DNA from: JALZEG01 sp035942255
GTDB lineage: Bacteria > Actinomycetota > CADDZG01 > WHSQ01
DNA length: 64,000 nt
NCBI GenBank assembly: GCA_035942255.1
Contig: DASZDG010000056.1
Coordinates: forward strand, 5,666 to 69,665
Direction of reading: 5' to 3'
Under the pieces are notes generated by a model that was given only the letters and a program-made list of their open reading frames with translations, was not told where the DNA came from and did no database searches. Shown piece after piece: positions 42,586-51,368 of the stretch (its first letter is position 1; the number at the start of each line of letters is the position of its first letter). The translations under genes were made by a program, and so were the position numbers.

Positions 42586-44025
42586 ATGGCCACCGCTTCC
42601 GCCCCGCGCTCGGCGCGGCTCCGCCGCCGGCTCGTCCAGCCGGCCCGGCTGCCGTTGCCGGTAGACGAACGGAGGCGTGCACGCCACCTGCGGCGGCTGC
42701 TCACGCCCTTGCTGTTCGCAAGCGTGGTGACCGTTCCTCTGCTGCTCCCGCCGATCGGGGCGAACGCGGTCCCGGCGGATTTCTTCAACGCGGCGTTCGT
42801 CGTGCTGGGGGCCGCGGTGCTGCTCCGCACGCGCGCCCGCATGCGGATCCCGCTGGGAGGGAGCTACCTGCTGATCCTGACCGGTGGGCTCATCGCCGTG
42901 ACGCAGTCGATCGTGCCGAAGGAGTCGATCGTCGCCGTCGTGCAGGACGCCTACCTCTTCGTGTGGTTCGTGATCGTCGTGAACTTCCTGATATCCGGCG
43001 GGGGCCGGGCGACCCGGTGGGTCGCGATCGTGTGGGGGTTCGTCGGCGTCGCGGTCGCGCTGCTCGTCTGGGGGGCCTGGCTCGGCTATCCCACCAACGT
43101 CCCGATGCTGTTCGGGTACCCGCTCGTGGACCCGTGGGGCCGATCAGAAGGGACGTTCCGCGATCCGAACATGGCGGGGAACTACCTCGTGCTGTCACTG
43201 TTCGTGCTGTGGGCCGCGCCGCGCCCGCGCAACGTGCTCGTCAAGCTCGTCCTCACGGTGCCGTTCCTGCTCGGGATCTACGTCACGCAGTCGATCACCG
43301 CGCTGGTGACGCTCGCCGGCGGAGTGCTCGTGGCGGGGACGATCGCGTTCGTAGCGCGGAGGGAGGCCGTCGTGGCCGCCGTCATGGCCGTCGTGGCCGC
43401 GGCCCTCGTGGCGGTCGTCGTGCTGCCGCAGACGTTCCTCGCGGACCCCACCGAGGTGACGGCGTCGCTCGGTGAGAACGAGCTCTTCGACGAGTCGCTC
43501 GGCCGCAGCAACTCCAGCCTCAGCGTCCGCGCGCAGCGGTGGGAGGAGGCCTTCCAGCTGTTCGGCAGCAGCATCATCCTCGGCGTGGGGCCGTCGTCGA
43601 CGGACGAGTCGCTGGCCGAGCGGGGGGCGCCGCTAACCGGCGAGATCCACAACGACTACATGGCGGGGCTGCTGGAGCGCGGGCTGCTCGGCGCCGTGGG
43701 CAACCTCTTCCTGTTCGTCGTCGCGGCCGCGTGGTCGGTCCGCGTCGGGCTCGACAAGCGCCTATCGGCCGAGGGCTGGCGGCCGGCGGCGCTGGCGGGC
43801 GGCGTCGTCGTGATCCTCATGGCGGCGATGAGCCTCGAGACCCTGCACTTCCGTCACGTGTGGCTGTTCTTCGGGCTGGTCGTGGCGCTCGGGATGAGGG
43901 GCGGGACGTCGCCGGCCCCGGTGGGAGCTCCCGCCGGTTTCGAGCGCCGGCCGCGTCCGCCCGCGCTCGGCGTGAGGCGCCGGCCTAGCAGCTTCGGAAG
44001 AGCCGGCCCGGCTGCACGCACCTGA
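42586..44025 (+). CDS. O-antigen ligase / polysaccharide polymerase-like membrane protein
   Basis: A 479-residue protein with a basic N-terminus and about 11-12 membrane helices. The large outer loop near residues 290-360 carries the Wzy/WaaL-type motif NSSLSVRAQRWEEAFQLF followed by GVGPSS and GEIHNDYMAGLLERGLLG, with the functionally important His. It would polymerise or ligate glycan repeat units outside the membrane. The last 41 bases overlap the convergent glycosidase gene. Divergent from the IPFTG gene with shared operators. Confidence 0.88.
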   Translation: MATASAPRSARLRRRLVQPARLPLPVDERRRARHLRRLLTPLLFASVVTVPLLLPPIGANAVPADFFNAAFVVLGAAVLLRTRARMRIPLGGSYLLILTGGLIAVTQSIVPKESIVAVVQDAYLFVWFVIVVNFLISGGGRATRWVAIVWGFVGVAVALLVWGAWLGYPTNVPMLFGYPLVDPWGRSEGTFRDPNMAGNYLVLSLFVLWAAPRPRNVLVKLVLTVPFLLGIYVTQSITALVTLAGGVLVAGTIAFVARREAVVAAVMAVVAAALVAVVVLPQTFLADPTEVTASLGENELFDESLGRSNSSLSVRAQRWEEAFQLFGSSIILGVGPSSTDESLAERGAPLTGEIHNDYMAGLLERGLLGAVGNLFLFVVAAAWSVRVGLDKRLSAEGWRPAALAGGVVVILMAAMSLETLHFRHVWLFFGLVVALGMRGGTSPAPVGAPAGFERRPRPPALGVRRRPSSFGRAGPAART

Positions 44026-45388
44026 ACGACGCTCGTTCGCCGCGGCGCCACGTCGTCACCTTCAGCACCGCGGGCTTCGAGCGGTTACCGGCGCCGTCGA
44101 ATGCGAGCACCGTGTAGACGTGGCGGCCGTTGAGCTGCTTGGGGTCGAGGAACTCGGTCGACCTCGTGCGGCCGATGCGCTTGCCGTCGCGGCGCACGAT
44201 GTAGCCCTTCACCGCACGGTCGTCGCGGGCCTCGCCCCACCAGAGGTACGAACCGCGGTCCAGAACTGCGGACAGCAGGTCGCGGGGGGCCGACGGGGCG
44301 TTGCGGTCGGCCTTCTTCGGGCGGGAGAACGGGGCCCTGTCGGGGCGGGCGGTTCCGGGGCGGGGGGCCGCGATCGGAGCGGGTGAGGCTTCGGCGGTCG
44401 GCGTCGGGCCGGGTGTTGCGGTGGGCGCGGGGGCCGGGTCCTCGGTGGGGGCCGGGTCCGGGCTCACGGTCGGAGTCGGGGTGGCCGTCGGCGTGGGCGT
44501 CGGAGTCGCGGTCGGCGTCGGCGTGGGAGACGGAGCCGGGGTCGGCGTGGGCGACGGAGCCGGCAACGGAGCGCTCGCACGGAACGTCCGGGAGTTCTGC
44601 GCACGCAGGACCGCGAGATGGTCGGGCCGCGTCTCGACCTGGCCCTCGTTCCAGTGGTAGACGAAGTAGCCCTCCATGCCGGTGCGGCTCCAGTGGTCGA
44701 ACTGGCGCTCGAGCTCCTCGGCCGTCGGCACGCGGTACCAGTTGTCGGCGAAGTCCTGGACGATCGCCCAGTAGCGGGTGACCCCGTCCTTGACGGCCTC
44801 CTCGGCGGCGACGCCGATGTCGGAGTACTTGCACGTCGACCACGAGTACGCACACGGGTAGATGTCGAGGCCCATGATGTCGGTCGTCCCCGCGAAGTGC
44901 TGGTAGGGGAAGCCCTCGCGCCCGTCCCACGCCGCGACCACGACGTAGGTCGGCTTGGAGGGGTCGAGCGACTTCACGAGCCGGGCCCGGGCCGCGATCT
45001 CGGCGGGCGAGTCCGGGCACTGCCGGTAGTTCGGCTCGTCGGCGACGTTGTAGGCGACGATCGCCTCGTGGCCGCGGATGGCGGTGACGGTCTCGCGGAT
45101 CCACGCGTCGTCGCGGTCGAAGCTGCAGGTCTCGTTGTTGTAGCCGAACAGCCACACGAGGCCCCCGAGACCCTGCACCTGCAGGCCGTCGAGGTGGTCG
45201 CGCCACGGCTGCACGGTGACGGTGTTGAAGCCCGTCGCCTTCAGGGTGGTGACGCCGGTGGGGCTCGCGTCGCGGCCGTAGACGCCGCGGACGAAGCTAG
45301 GGGTGGCGGCCGAGGCCGTCGCGGGGTGGACCAGTGGTGCACACGTCAGCGCAACGCCGACGACGCTCGCGAAGAGCTTCTTGTTCAT
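43985..45388 (-). CDS. Secreted glycosidase-like protein with Pro/Thr linker and FN3-like domain, under a c-di-GMP riboswitch
   Basis: A 467-residue secreted protein. Signal peptide 1-28; a TIM-barrel glycoside-hydrolase-like domain about 30-270 with candidate acid/base Glu118 in AYNVADEPN and candidate nucleophile Glu248 in YFVYHWNEG, the layout of clan GH-A; a repetitive Pro/Thr/Ala linker about 275-360; and an FN3-like C-terminal domain (RDLLSAVLDRGSYLWWGEA, YTVLAFDGAGNRSKP). The GH family number cannot be fixed by eye. A c-di-GMP-I riboswitch ends next to its ribosome-binding site (GGGAGAAG). Paralogue at 46360. Confidence 0.8.
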   Translation of the reverse strand: MNKKLFASVVGVALTCAPLVHPATASAATPSFVRGVYGRDASPTGVTTLKATGFNTVTVQPWRDHLDGLQVQGLGGLVWLFGYNNETCSFDRDDAWIRETVTAIRGHEAIVAYNVADEPNYRQCPDSPAEIAARARLVKSLDPSKPTYVVVAAWDGREGFPYQHFAGTTDIMGLDIYPCAYSWSTCKYSDIGVAAEEAVKDGVTRYWAIVQDFADNWYRVPTAEELERQFDHWSRTGMEGYFVYHWNEGQVETRPDHLAVLRAQNSRTFRASAPLPAPSPTPTPAPSPTPTPTATPTPTPTATPTPTVSPDPAPTEDPAPAPTATPGPTPTAEASPAPIAAPRPGTARPDRAPFSRPKKADRNAPSAPRDLLSAVLDRGSYLWWGEARDDRAVKGYIVRRDGKRIGRTRSTEFLDPKQLNGRHVYTVLAFDGAGNRSKPAVLKVTTWRRGERASFRCVQPGRLFRSC

Positions 45389-45394
45389 CGACTT

Positions 45395-45480
45395 CTCCCA
45401 GGTTCGGCAGCTGGGCGACCCCTCCGTGCGGAATGGGGCCCCTGGCTTTGCGTCCCTGCGTTGCCGCAGGTTTGCCTTTT
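45395..45480 (-). promoter_or_regulatory. c-di-GMP-I (GEMM) riboswitch
   Basis: On the minus strand the core reads GGCAAACC, a TGCG-GCAA-CGCA stem-loop, GGGACGCAAAGCC, a G/C-rich second arm, then CAGCTGCCGAACC. These are the conserved elements of the GEMM-I aptamer, in order. Its 3' strand runs into the GGGAGAAG ribosome-binding site of the glycosidase gene, so ligand binding probably controls translation. Confidence 0.92.
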
Positions 45481-45560
45481 CGTTCTGGTGCTACAGAAAG
45501 AGCATCGGCGTGCGGAGCGAGACCTTTAGGGGCCGCCCAGAACCTGTCACACGCCCTTCC

Positions 45561-45566
45561 TAGGCT
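45561..45566 (+). promoter_or_regulatory. -10 box TAGGCT, leaderless start
   Basis: TAGGCT, six bases, then the ATG at 45573. Confidence 0.45.
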
Positions 45567-45572
45567 CGATCG

Positions 45573-45953
45573 ATGCCCGATCTCGCCCCGCTCACCCCCG
45601 GCGACGACGTCACCCAGTACGGGAGAGTGGTTCACGGCCGGCTGCACTTCAGGAACAGGCCCCGGCGCGGCGAGAGGGGCGTCTCCCTGATCCACGGCCG
45701 CGTGTCGAGAGAGCGAGCTACTCAACTGGTCTGTCGGTTCCGGAACGGGGTGGTGCGCCCAACCGACGCGGTCCGGTATTCGACCGTCGGCGTGCTGACC
45801 GCCGCCGGGTTCCGCGTGCACCGCAGGCCGACGACCTCGTTTCCGGAGCACCTCGAGGTCGATTGCGGCGCTCCGTGGGACGATGGGATTGCGGAACGGT
45901 TCGACGAGTGTTTCGGAGGGCACGTGAGCGGGACGCCATGGCTGGTCACATAA
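45573..45953 (+). CDS. Hypothetical protein
   Basis: A 126-residue soluble, Arg-rich protein (MPDLAPLTPGDDVTQYGRVV) with no family that I recognise. It ends 16 bases inside the next gene, so the two are likely co-translated. The pair is nested between the two glycosidase-like paralogues on the opposite strand. Confidence 0.55.
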   Translation: MPDLAPLTPGDDVTQYGRVVHGRLHFRNRPRRGERGVSLIHGRVSRERATQLVCRFRNGVVRPTDAVRYSTVGVLTAAGFRVHRRPTTSFPEHLEVDCGAPWDDGIAERFDECFGGHVSGTPWLVT

Positions 45954-46357
45954 AGGTGCAGCAGGCGGCGGCGCCATGGACGCCGACCGAAGACGCCCAC
46001 CTCGTCGAGACCTTCGTCCGCTACGACTTCCCGCGGGTGGGGATCGTCGAGCAGGACGGTCGCAGGTTCCTCTTCGGGTGCGTCGACGAGCTGGATGAGC
46101 TCTCGCTGTGGGCTTACGTGGAGGTCGACGAAACAGAGGAGCAGGTGCTGGCCGGCGCGGCCGACAGGACCGTCGAGCATTTCGAGCGGACCGCGTCGCC
46201 CATCTCCGTGGCGCTGGCGCGAGAGGATTCCGGAATCGTGCTGTCGGCGCCCTTCCTCCCCGTTAGCGGAGCTTCCTTCGTCGACGCCGTGGTTGCCTCG
46301 ATCATGGCCGTGGCCGAGGACCTCCGCGAACAGAAAAGGCTCCTCGCGCCGCAGTAG
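45938..46357 (+). CDS. Hypothetical protein
   Basis: A 139-residue acidic soluble protein with alternating strand-like segments (FPRVGIVEQDGRRFLFGCVD, LWAYVEVDETEEQVL) and a C-terminal helix. Not recognised. The start is ATG 45938, inside the end of the previous gene. Its stop lies two bases from the stop of the convergent glycosidase-like gene. Confidence 0.6.
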   Translation: MAGHIKVQQAAAPWTPTEDAHLVETFVRYDFPRVGIVEQDGRRFLFGCVDELDELSLWAYVEVDETEEQVLAGAADRTVEHFERTASPISVALAREDSGIVLSAPFLPVSGASFVDAVVASIMAVAEDLREQKRLLAPQ

Positions 46358-46359
46358 GT

Positions 46360-47214
46360 CTAACGCTCGGGCTGGAGCGTTCCGTTCAGGAGGTTGTTCT
46401 TCGCCAGCACCGCCAGATGGTCGGGCTTGGACTCGAGGCCCCCCTCGTTCCAGTGGTAGACGAAGTACCCCTCCATGCGGGAGCCGGCCCAGCGCTCGAA
46501 CTGCGCGTCGAGCTCGGCCGCGGTCGGCGACCGGTACCAGCCGTCGTCGAAGTCCTGGAGAACGGCCCAGTAGCGCGGCACGCCGTCCTCGTCGGCCTCC
46601 TCGATCGCGTCGTCGATGATCTCCATCTGGCACTCGTCCGCCTGGTGCCAGCACGGGTAGACGTCGAGCCCCATGACGTCGGTCGTCCCGGCGAAGTACT
46701 GGTACGGGTACGCCTCGCGGCCGTCCCACGTCGGGATCACCACGTACGTCGGGACGCCGGGGTCGAGCGAGTGGATCAAGTCGGACCGGGCTCGGACCTG
46801 CTCGGGGACGCGGGGGCAGCCCGGCTCGACGCGGGCGAAGCTGGGCTCGTCGGCGACCTGGTAGGCGAGGATCGCCGGGTGCCCGGCGATCGAGCGCACG
46901 ACCCGCCGCACCCACGCGTCGTCCTTCTCGAACGAGCAGGTGGCGTCGTCGTAGTCCCACAGCCACACCACCCCGCGCATGCCGGCGTCCCGTAAGGCGT
47001 CGAGGTCCTCCTTCCACGGACCGACGGTCACCGAGTCGAACCCCGCCGCCGAGATCAGCCCCACGCCTGAAGTCGTGGAGTCGCGGCCGTAGACGCCCCG
47101 GACGATCCTCTCGGGGGCGCGGACGGTCCCGGCCCCCGCGGGGACGGCCCCCTGCGGGGCCGCACACAGCGCCGCGAGGGCGATCGCGACGCACAAACTA
47201 CGGAGCCGACTCAT
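46360..47214 (-). CDS. Secreted glycosidase-like protein, single domain
   Basis: A 284-residue paralogue of the catalytic part of the protein at 43985. Signal peptide 1-28 (LCVAIALAALCAAPQ), then the same landmarks: RIVRGVYGRDSTTSGVGLIS, AYQVADEPS with the candidate acid/base Glu, VPTYVVIPTWDGREAYPYQY, GTTDVMGLDVYPC and YFVYHWNEGG. It lacks the Pro/Thr linker and FN3-like domain, and no riboswitch precedes it. Divergent from the multidomain secreted protein gene. Confidence 0.78.
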   Translation of the reverse strand: MSRLRSLCVAIALAALCAAPQGAVPAGAGTVRAPERIVRGVYGRDSTTSGVGLISAAGFDSVTVGPWKEDLDALRDAGMRGVVWLWDYDDATCSFEKDDAWVRRVVRSIAGHPAILAYQVADEPSFARVEPGCPRVPEQVRARSDLIHSLDPGVPTYVVIPTWDGREAYPYQYFAGTTDVMGLDVYPCWHQADECQMEIIDDAIEEADEDGVPRYWAVLQDFDDGWYRSPTAAELDAQFERWAGSRMEGYFVYHWNEGGLESKPDHLAVLAKNNLLNGTLQPER

Positions 47215-47286
47215 CTACCCTCCGTGACGGCAATACACCACTATGCATTGAACCCTAAGCCACCAACCTGGCAGAATTGGAAATTC

Positions 47287-50200
47287 ATGGCAACCCCCCG
47301 CTCCCTCTCCCTGATCCTCGCGGTCGCGTGCGTCGCCGGGACCCTCGGCGCCGCCCCGGCCGCCCGCGCCCAGCAGACGGGCATCCACCGGGTGCCGCCC
47401 GGCGGCCCGCCGCCCCCCGGCAGCGGGACGATCACCGTGCGGGACTACGTCCGGACGATCGACGGCGACACGATCGAGCCGCTGATCCGCGGGAACCGCG
47501 TCGGCGTCGGGCTGATCGGCATCGACGCCCCCTCGGGCAACACGCGCTGTGGGGCCGCGGCGGGCCAGCGGCTCGGCGGGATGGTCGCGAGCGGCGTCGT
47601 GCTCGAGGAGGACCGCCGCCTGGTGTTCGACTCCCGCGAGCGCCGGCTCTACTACGGCTACACCCGCGGCGGCAGGTCGCTCGCCCGGGCGATGGTGAAG
47701 ACGGGGCTGGCGCGCCCGACCGGTGAGGGCCGCGAGGCACGTGCACTCAAGCGGCTCGCCCGCGCCGCGCGCCGCGACGGGCGCGGGTGCGCGTGGGGCC
47801 GGGGGCGGATCGAGAACCGGGCGGCGCAGTCGCTGGCGCAGCCGGAGCGCCCGGAGGAAAGCTATCCCGGCGCCACGGTGTTCTCCGGCCCGTTCACGTT
47901 CGACCGCGTCGCCGGAGGGCTCAACAACCCGACGTCGTTCGCGCAGCTCCCCGGGGGCCGCGTGCTGATCGCGCAGCAGGACGGCGTCGTGCGCGTGCTG
48001 AAGGACGGCGCGCTGCTCCCGGTCCCGTTCATAGACCTCAGCGCACGCGTCAACGACTACTGGGACCGCGGCCTGCTGAGCGTCGCCGCCGACCCGGACT
48101 TCGCAACGAACGGCTACGTCTATCTCCTTTACACCTACGAGAACGACCCCGCCGGTTACGAGGGGCCGAAGACCGCGGTGCTCAGCCGCTACACGGCAAC
48201 GGGGGACACCGCGTCGCCGGCGACGGAGCGCGTGATCCTCGGTGCCGCCGGCGTGGGGGCCGCGTCGTGCAACGCCCTCGCCCGCGGCGCCGACTGCATC
48301 CCCGCGGACTCCCTCTCGCACTCCGGGGGCGGCATCAAGTTCGCGCCCGACGGCACGATGTTCGTCACGCTCGGCGACGGCGCGAGCTTCAACACGGTCA
48401 CCGACGACGCACTGCGCGCTCAGGACCTCGACCTCCTCGCCGGAAAGATGCTGCACGTCACACGCGACGGGAAGGGCGTCGCCACCAACCCGTTCTTCAC
48501 CGGCAACGCCGACGCGAACCGCTCCAAGGTGTGGGCGTACGGCATGCGCAACCCGTACCGGTTCACGATCCGGCCCGGCACCTCGACCCCCTACCTCGGC
48601 GACGTCGGGTGGAGCACGTGGGAGGAGATCAACGTGGCGCGGCCCGGAGCGAACCTCGGGTGGCCCTGCTACGAGGGGACCGCACGGCAAGCGGGGTACG
48701 AGCCGAAGAGCGCGTGCCAGACCCTCTACCAGCGCGGGCCGTCCGCGGTCACCGGGCCACTGACGGAGTGGAACCACGACGGGCGCTCCGCTGCGTCGAC
48801 CGGAGGCGTCTTCTACACCGGGACCACCTACCCGGCGGAGTACCAGGGCGCGTACTTCTACGGCGACTACGCGAACTCGTTCCTCAAGTACCTGACACCG
48901 ACGTCGTCCGACACCGCCGGCACCGGCCCGACGAGCTTCGCGACGGACGCCGGCAACCCGGTCGACATCCAGATGGGCCCCGACGGCAACCTCTGGTACC
49001 TCGCGATCGGCACCGGTGAGCTCCGGAGGGTCCGCTACACCGGGGGCTGCGCCGCGGGCGAGTACACCGCCGACTACTTCGGCAACCTCACTCTGAGCGG
49101 GACGCCGTCGGTGACCCGCTGCGAGACCGCGATCGACAACGACTGGGGCGAGGCCGCGCCCGCCGCGGGCGTGCCGGCGGACGGTTTCTCCGCGCGCTGG
49201 ACGGCGACGAAGGACTTCGCCGGGGGCGACTACACGTTCACCGCACGCGCCGACGACGGCATCAGGGTGTGGGTCGACGGAGCGCTCGTGATCGACGCGT
49301 GGCGCGACCAGTCCGCTACGACCCTCTCGGCGCGCCGCTCGCTCGCGCCGGGGCTGCACGAGATCAAGGTCGAGTACTACGACAGCGGATGGGATGCCGT
49401 CGCGCAAGTGTCGTGGCGCTCGGGCGGATGCGCATCGGGGGGGTTCTCCGCGCAGTACTTCGGCAACCAGACGCTGAGCGGCACTCCGCTCGCAACGCGC
49501 TGCGAGGCTGCGATCGCGCACGACTGGGGCGAGGCCGCGCCGGCCGCCGGTGTGCCCGCGGACGACTTCTCGGCCCGGTGGCGGGGCACGCACGAGCTCT
49601 CGGGCGGCGAGTACACGTTCACCGCACGAGCCGACGACGGGATCCGCGTCTACGTCGACGGCACCACGGTCATCGACGCGTGGAAGGACCAGTCGGCGAC
49701 GACGTACCGCGCGACGCGGACGCTGAGCGCGGGCGTGCACGAGATCGTCGTGGAGTACTACGACAGCGGCTGGGACGCGGTCGCGCAGGTGTCGTGGACC
49801 GGCGGCGCGGCCCCCAACAGTGCGCCGGTCCCGGTGATCTCGTCACCGTCTTCGAGCCTCACCTACCGCGTCGGCGACACGATCTCGTTCGCGGGCTCCG
49901 CAACCGATCCCGAGGACGGCACGGTGGCTGCCGGCGGGCTCGCGTGGAGGGTCCTGCTCCGCCATTGTCCCGGTGGCGACTGCCACGACCACTCGGTCAC
50001 GACGGCGGCCGGGCCCGGCGGCTCCTTCACGGTCCCCGACCACGGCGACGACAGCCACTTCCGGATCGAGCTCACGGCGACGGACTCGGGAGGAACGAGC
50101 GCCACCACCGGCGTCTCGGTCCATCCGCGGACGGTCGCGATCACGCTCGACACATCGCCGTCGGGGCTCGAGGTCGTCTACGACGGGATCCGCGTGACCG

Positions 50201-50652
50201 CGCCGTTCACGAAGCGCTCGGTCGTGGGGTCGCAGCACACGATCGCGGCGGTCTCGCCGCAGGGGGGCTACACGTTCGGGACGTGGTCCGACGGCGGCGC
50301 TCTCCAGCACGCGATCACCGCCGGGACCTCGGACGCCCGCTACGTCGCGACGATGGCAACTGCCGGCGACACGACGCCGCCCGTGATCTCGGGTGTGAGG
50401 GTGGCATACCCGTCGAAGACGAGCGTGCGGATCACGTGGACGACGGATGAGCCGTCGGACTCGCAAGTGGAGTACGGGACGACCACCGCGTACGGCACGG
50501 TGACACCGCTGGACGCCGCCCGCGTCACGCAGCACAGCGTGACGATCACAGGGTTGCGCAGCACGACGACGTACAACTTCCGCGTGCTGAGCCGCGACGC
50601 GGCCGGCAACCTCGCCACGTCGGCCAACGGCACGTTCAGGGGCAAGAGATAG
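47287..50652 (+). CDS. Secreted multidomain protein: SNase-like + glucose/sorbosone dehydrogenase + 2 PA14 + FN3
   Basis: A 1121-residue secreted protein. Signal peptide 1-28. Residues 47-172 resemble staphylococcal nuclease (RTIDGDTIE, LIGIDAPSG, RRLYYGY). About 200-580 is a soluble quinoprotein glucose/sorbosone dehydrogenase propeller (SHSGGGIKFAPDGTMFVTLG, GMRNPYRFTIRPGT). Two PA14 carbohydrate-binding domains follow at about 587-712 and 715-842, highly similar to each other (e.g. DWGEAAPAAGVPAD in both). Then come a PKD/Ig-like segment (about 848-945), a beta repeat and an FN3-like domain (about 1026-1121). The combination suggests a sugar-binding, sugar-oxidising surface enzyme; the nuclease part may be structural. 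Confidence 0.82.
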   Translation: MATPRSLSLILAVACVAGTLGAAPAARAQQTGIHRVPPGGPPPPGSGTITVRDYVRTIDGDTIEPLIRGNRVGVGLIGIDAPSGNTRCGAAAGQRLGGMVASGVVLEEDRRLVFDSRERRLYYGYTRGGRSLARAMVKTGLARPTGEGREARALKRLARAARRDGRGCAWGRGRIENRAAQSLAQPERPEESYPGATVFSGPFTFDRVAGGLNNPTSFAQLPGGRVLIAQQDGVVRVLKDGALLPVPFIDLSARVNDYWDRGLLSVAADPDFATNGYVYLLYTYENDPAGYEGPKTAVLSRYTATGDTASPATERVILGAAGVGAASCNALARGADCIPADSLSHSGGGIKFAPDGTMFVTLGDGASFNTVTDDALRAQDLDLLAGKMLHVTRDGKGVATNPFFTGNADANRSKVWAYGMRNPYRFTIRPGTSTPYLGDVGWSTWEEINVARPGANLGWPCYEGTARQAGYEPKSACQTLYQRGPSAVTGPLTEWNHDGRSAASTGGVFYTGTTYPAEYQGAYFYGDYANSFLKYLTPTSSDTAGTGPTSFATDAGNPVDIQMGPDGNLWYLAIGTGELRRVRYTGGCAAGEYTADYFGNLTLSGTPSVTRCETAIDNDWGEAAPAAGVPADGFSARWTATKDFAGGDYTFTARADDGIRVWVDGALVIDAWRDQSATTLSARRSLAPGLHEIKVEYYDSGWDAVAQVSWRSGGCASGGFSAQYFGNQTLSGTPLATRCEAAIAHDWGEAAPAAGVPADDFSARWRGTHELSGGEYTFTARADDGIRVYVDGTTVIDAWKDQSATTYRATRTLSAGVHEIVVEYYDSGWDAVAQVSWTGGAAPNSAPVPVISSPSSSLTYRVGDTISFAGSATDPEDGTVAAGGLAWRVLLRHCPGGDCHDHSVTTAAGPGGSFTVPDHGDDSHFRIELTATDSGGTSATTGVSVHPRTVAITLDTSPSGLEVVYDGIRVTAPFTKRSVVGSQHTIAAVSPQGGYTFGTWSDGGALQHAITAGTSDARYVATMATAGDTTPPVISGVRVAYPSKTSVRITWTTDEPSDSQVEYGTTTAYGTVTPLDAARVTQHSVTITGLRSTTTYNFRVLSRDAAGNLATSANGTFRGKR

Positions 50653-50666
50653 CGCGACGCGCGACC

Positions 50667-51368
50667 GTGCTCGTGTACCACGGCGTCGGCTCGTGCCCGC
50701 GCTCGGACCCGCTCCACCGCATGTTCGTGACCCAGGACGAGCTCGCTGCGCAGATGGACCACCTCGAGCAGCGGCGGTCCGTGATCTCCCTGCAGGACGC
50801 GGTGCTCGGCCGTGAGACGCGCCGGCCCGCGGTCGCGCTCACGTTCGACGACGCGTACGAGAGCTTCTCGCTCGCGCTCGAGGTGCTCGAAGCCAAGGCG
50901 TTCCCCGTGACGCTCTTCGCGCCGAGCGGCCGGCTCGGGGGCCGCAACACGTGGGACAAGGGAACGACGTGCGACGTGGCGCTGATGAGCCCGGCGGCCG
51001 TCGCTGCCGCGGCGGCGCGCGGCGTCGACGTCCACAGCCACGGGCACATGCACGTGGACCTGACCGCCGTGGGGGCCGCGGCCGCGAGGACCGACCTCGA
51101 AGCATCCGTGGAGGCTCTCACTGAGATCACGGGGACCGCTCCCCGTTACCTCGCCTACCCGTGGGGCCGCCACGACGACGCCGTCCGGGCCGCGGCTGCG
51201 GCCGCGGGGTTCGACGCCGCGTTCGCAGTGAATCGTCCCTCCGGCGACCTCTTCGGGCTCGAGCGCGTGCAGGTCGAGGCCGGGGACGCGCAGTGGCTGT
51301 TCGCGCTCAAGACCTCGGGGACCTACGCGCGGCTGCGGCGCGCGGTCAGGTCCGTTCGAGGAGGATGA
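50667..51368 (+). CDS. Polysaccharide deacetylase (NodB-type)
   Basis: A 233-residue carbohydrate esterase family 4-like enzyme. Motif 1 ALTFDDAYESF gives the catalytic and metal Asp; motif 2 HSHGHMHVDL gives the metal His pair; YLAYPWGRHD is motif 3. It would remove N- or O-acetyl groups from a glycan. It has no signal peptide, so it may act in the cytoplasm or be exported another way. Begins at GTG 50667, 15 bases after the multidomain protein; its end overlaps the convergent fusion gene by 23 bases. Confidence 0.87.
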   Translation: MLVYHGVGSCPRSDPLHRMFVTQDELAAQMDHLEQRRSVISLQDAVLGRETRRPAVALTFDDAYESFSLALEVLEAKAFPVTLFAPSGRLGGRNTWDKGTTCDVALMSPAAVAAAAARGVDVHSHGHMHVDLTAVGAAAARTDLEASVEALTEITGTAPRYLAYPWGRHDDAVRAAAAAAGFDAAFAVNRPSGDLFGLERVQVEAGDAQWLFALKTSGTYARLRRAVRSVRGG

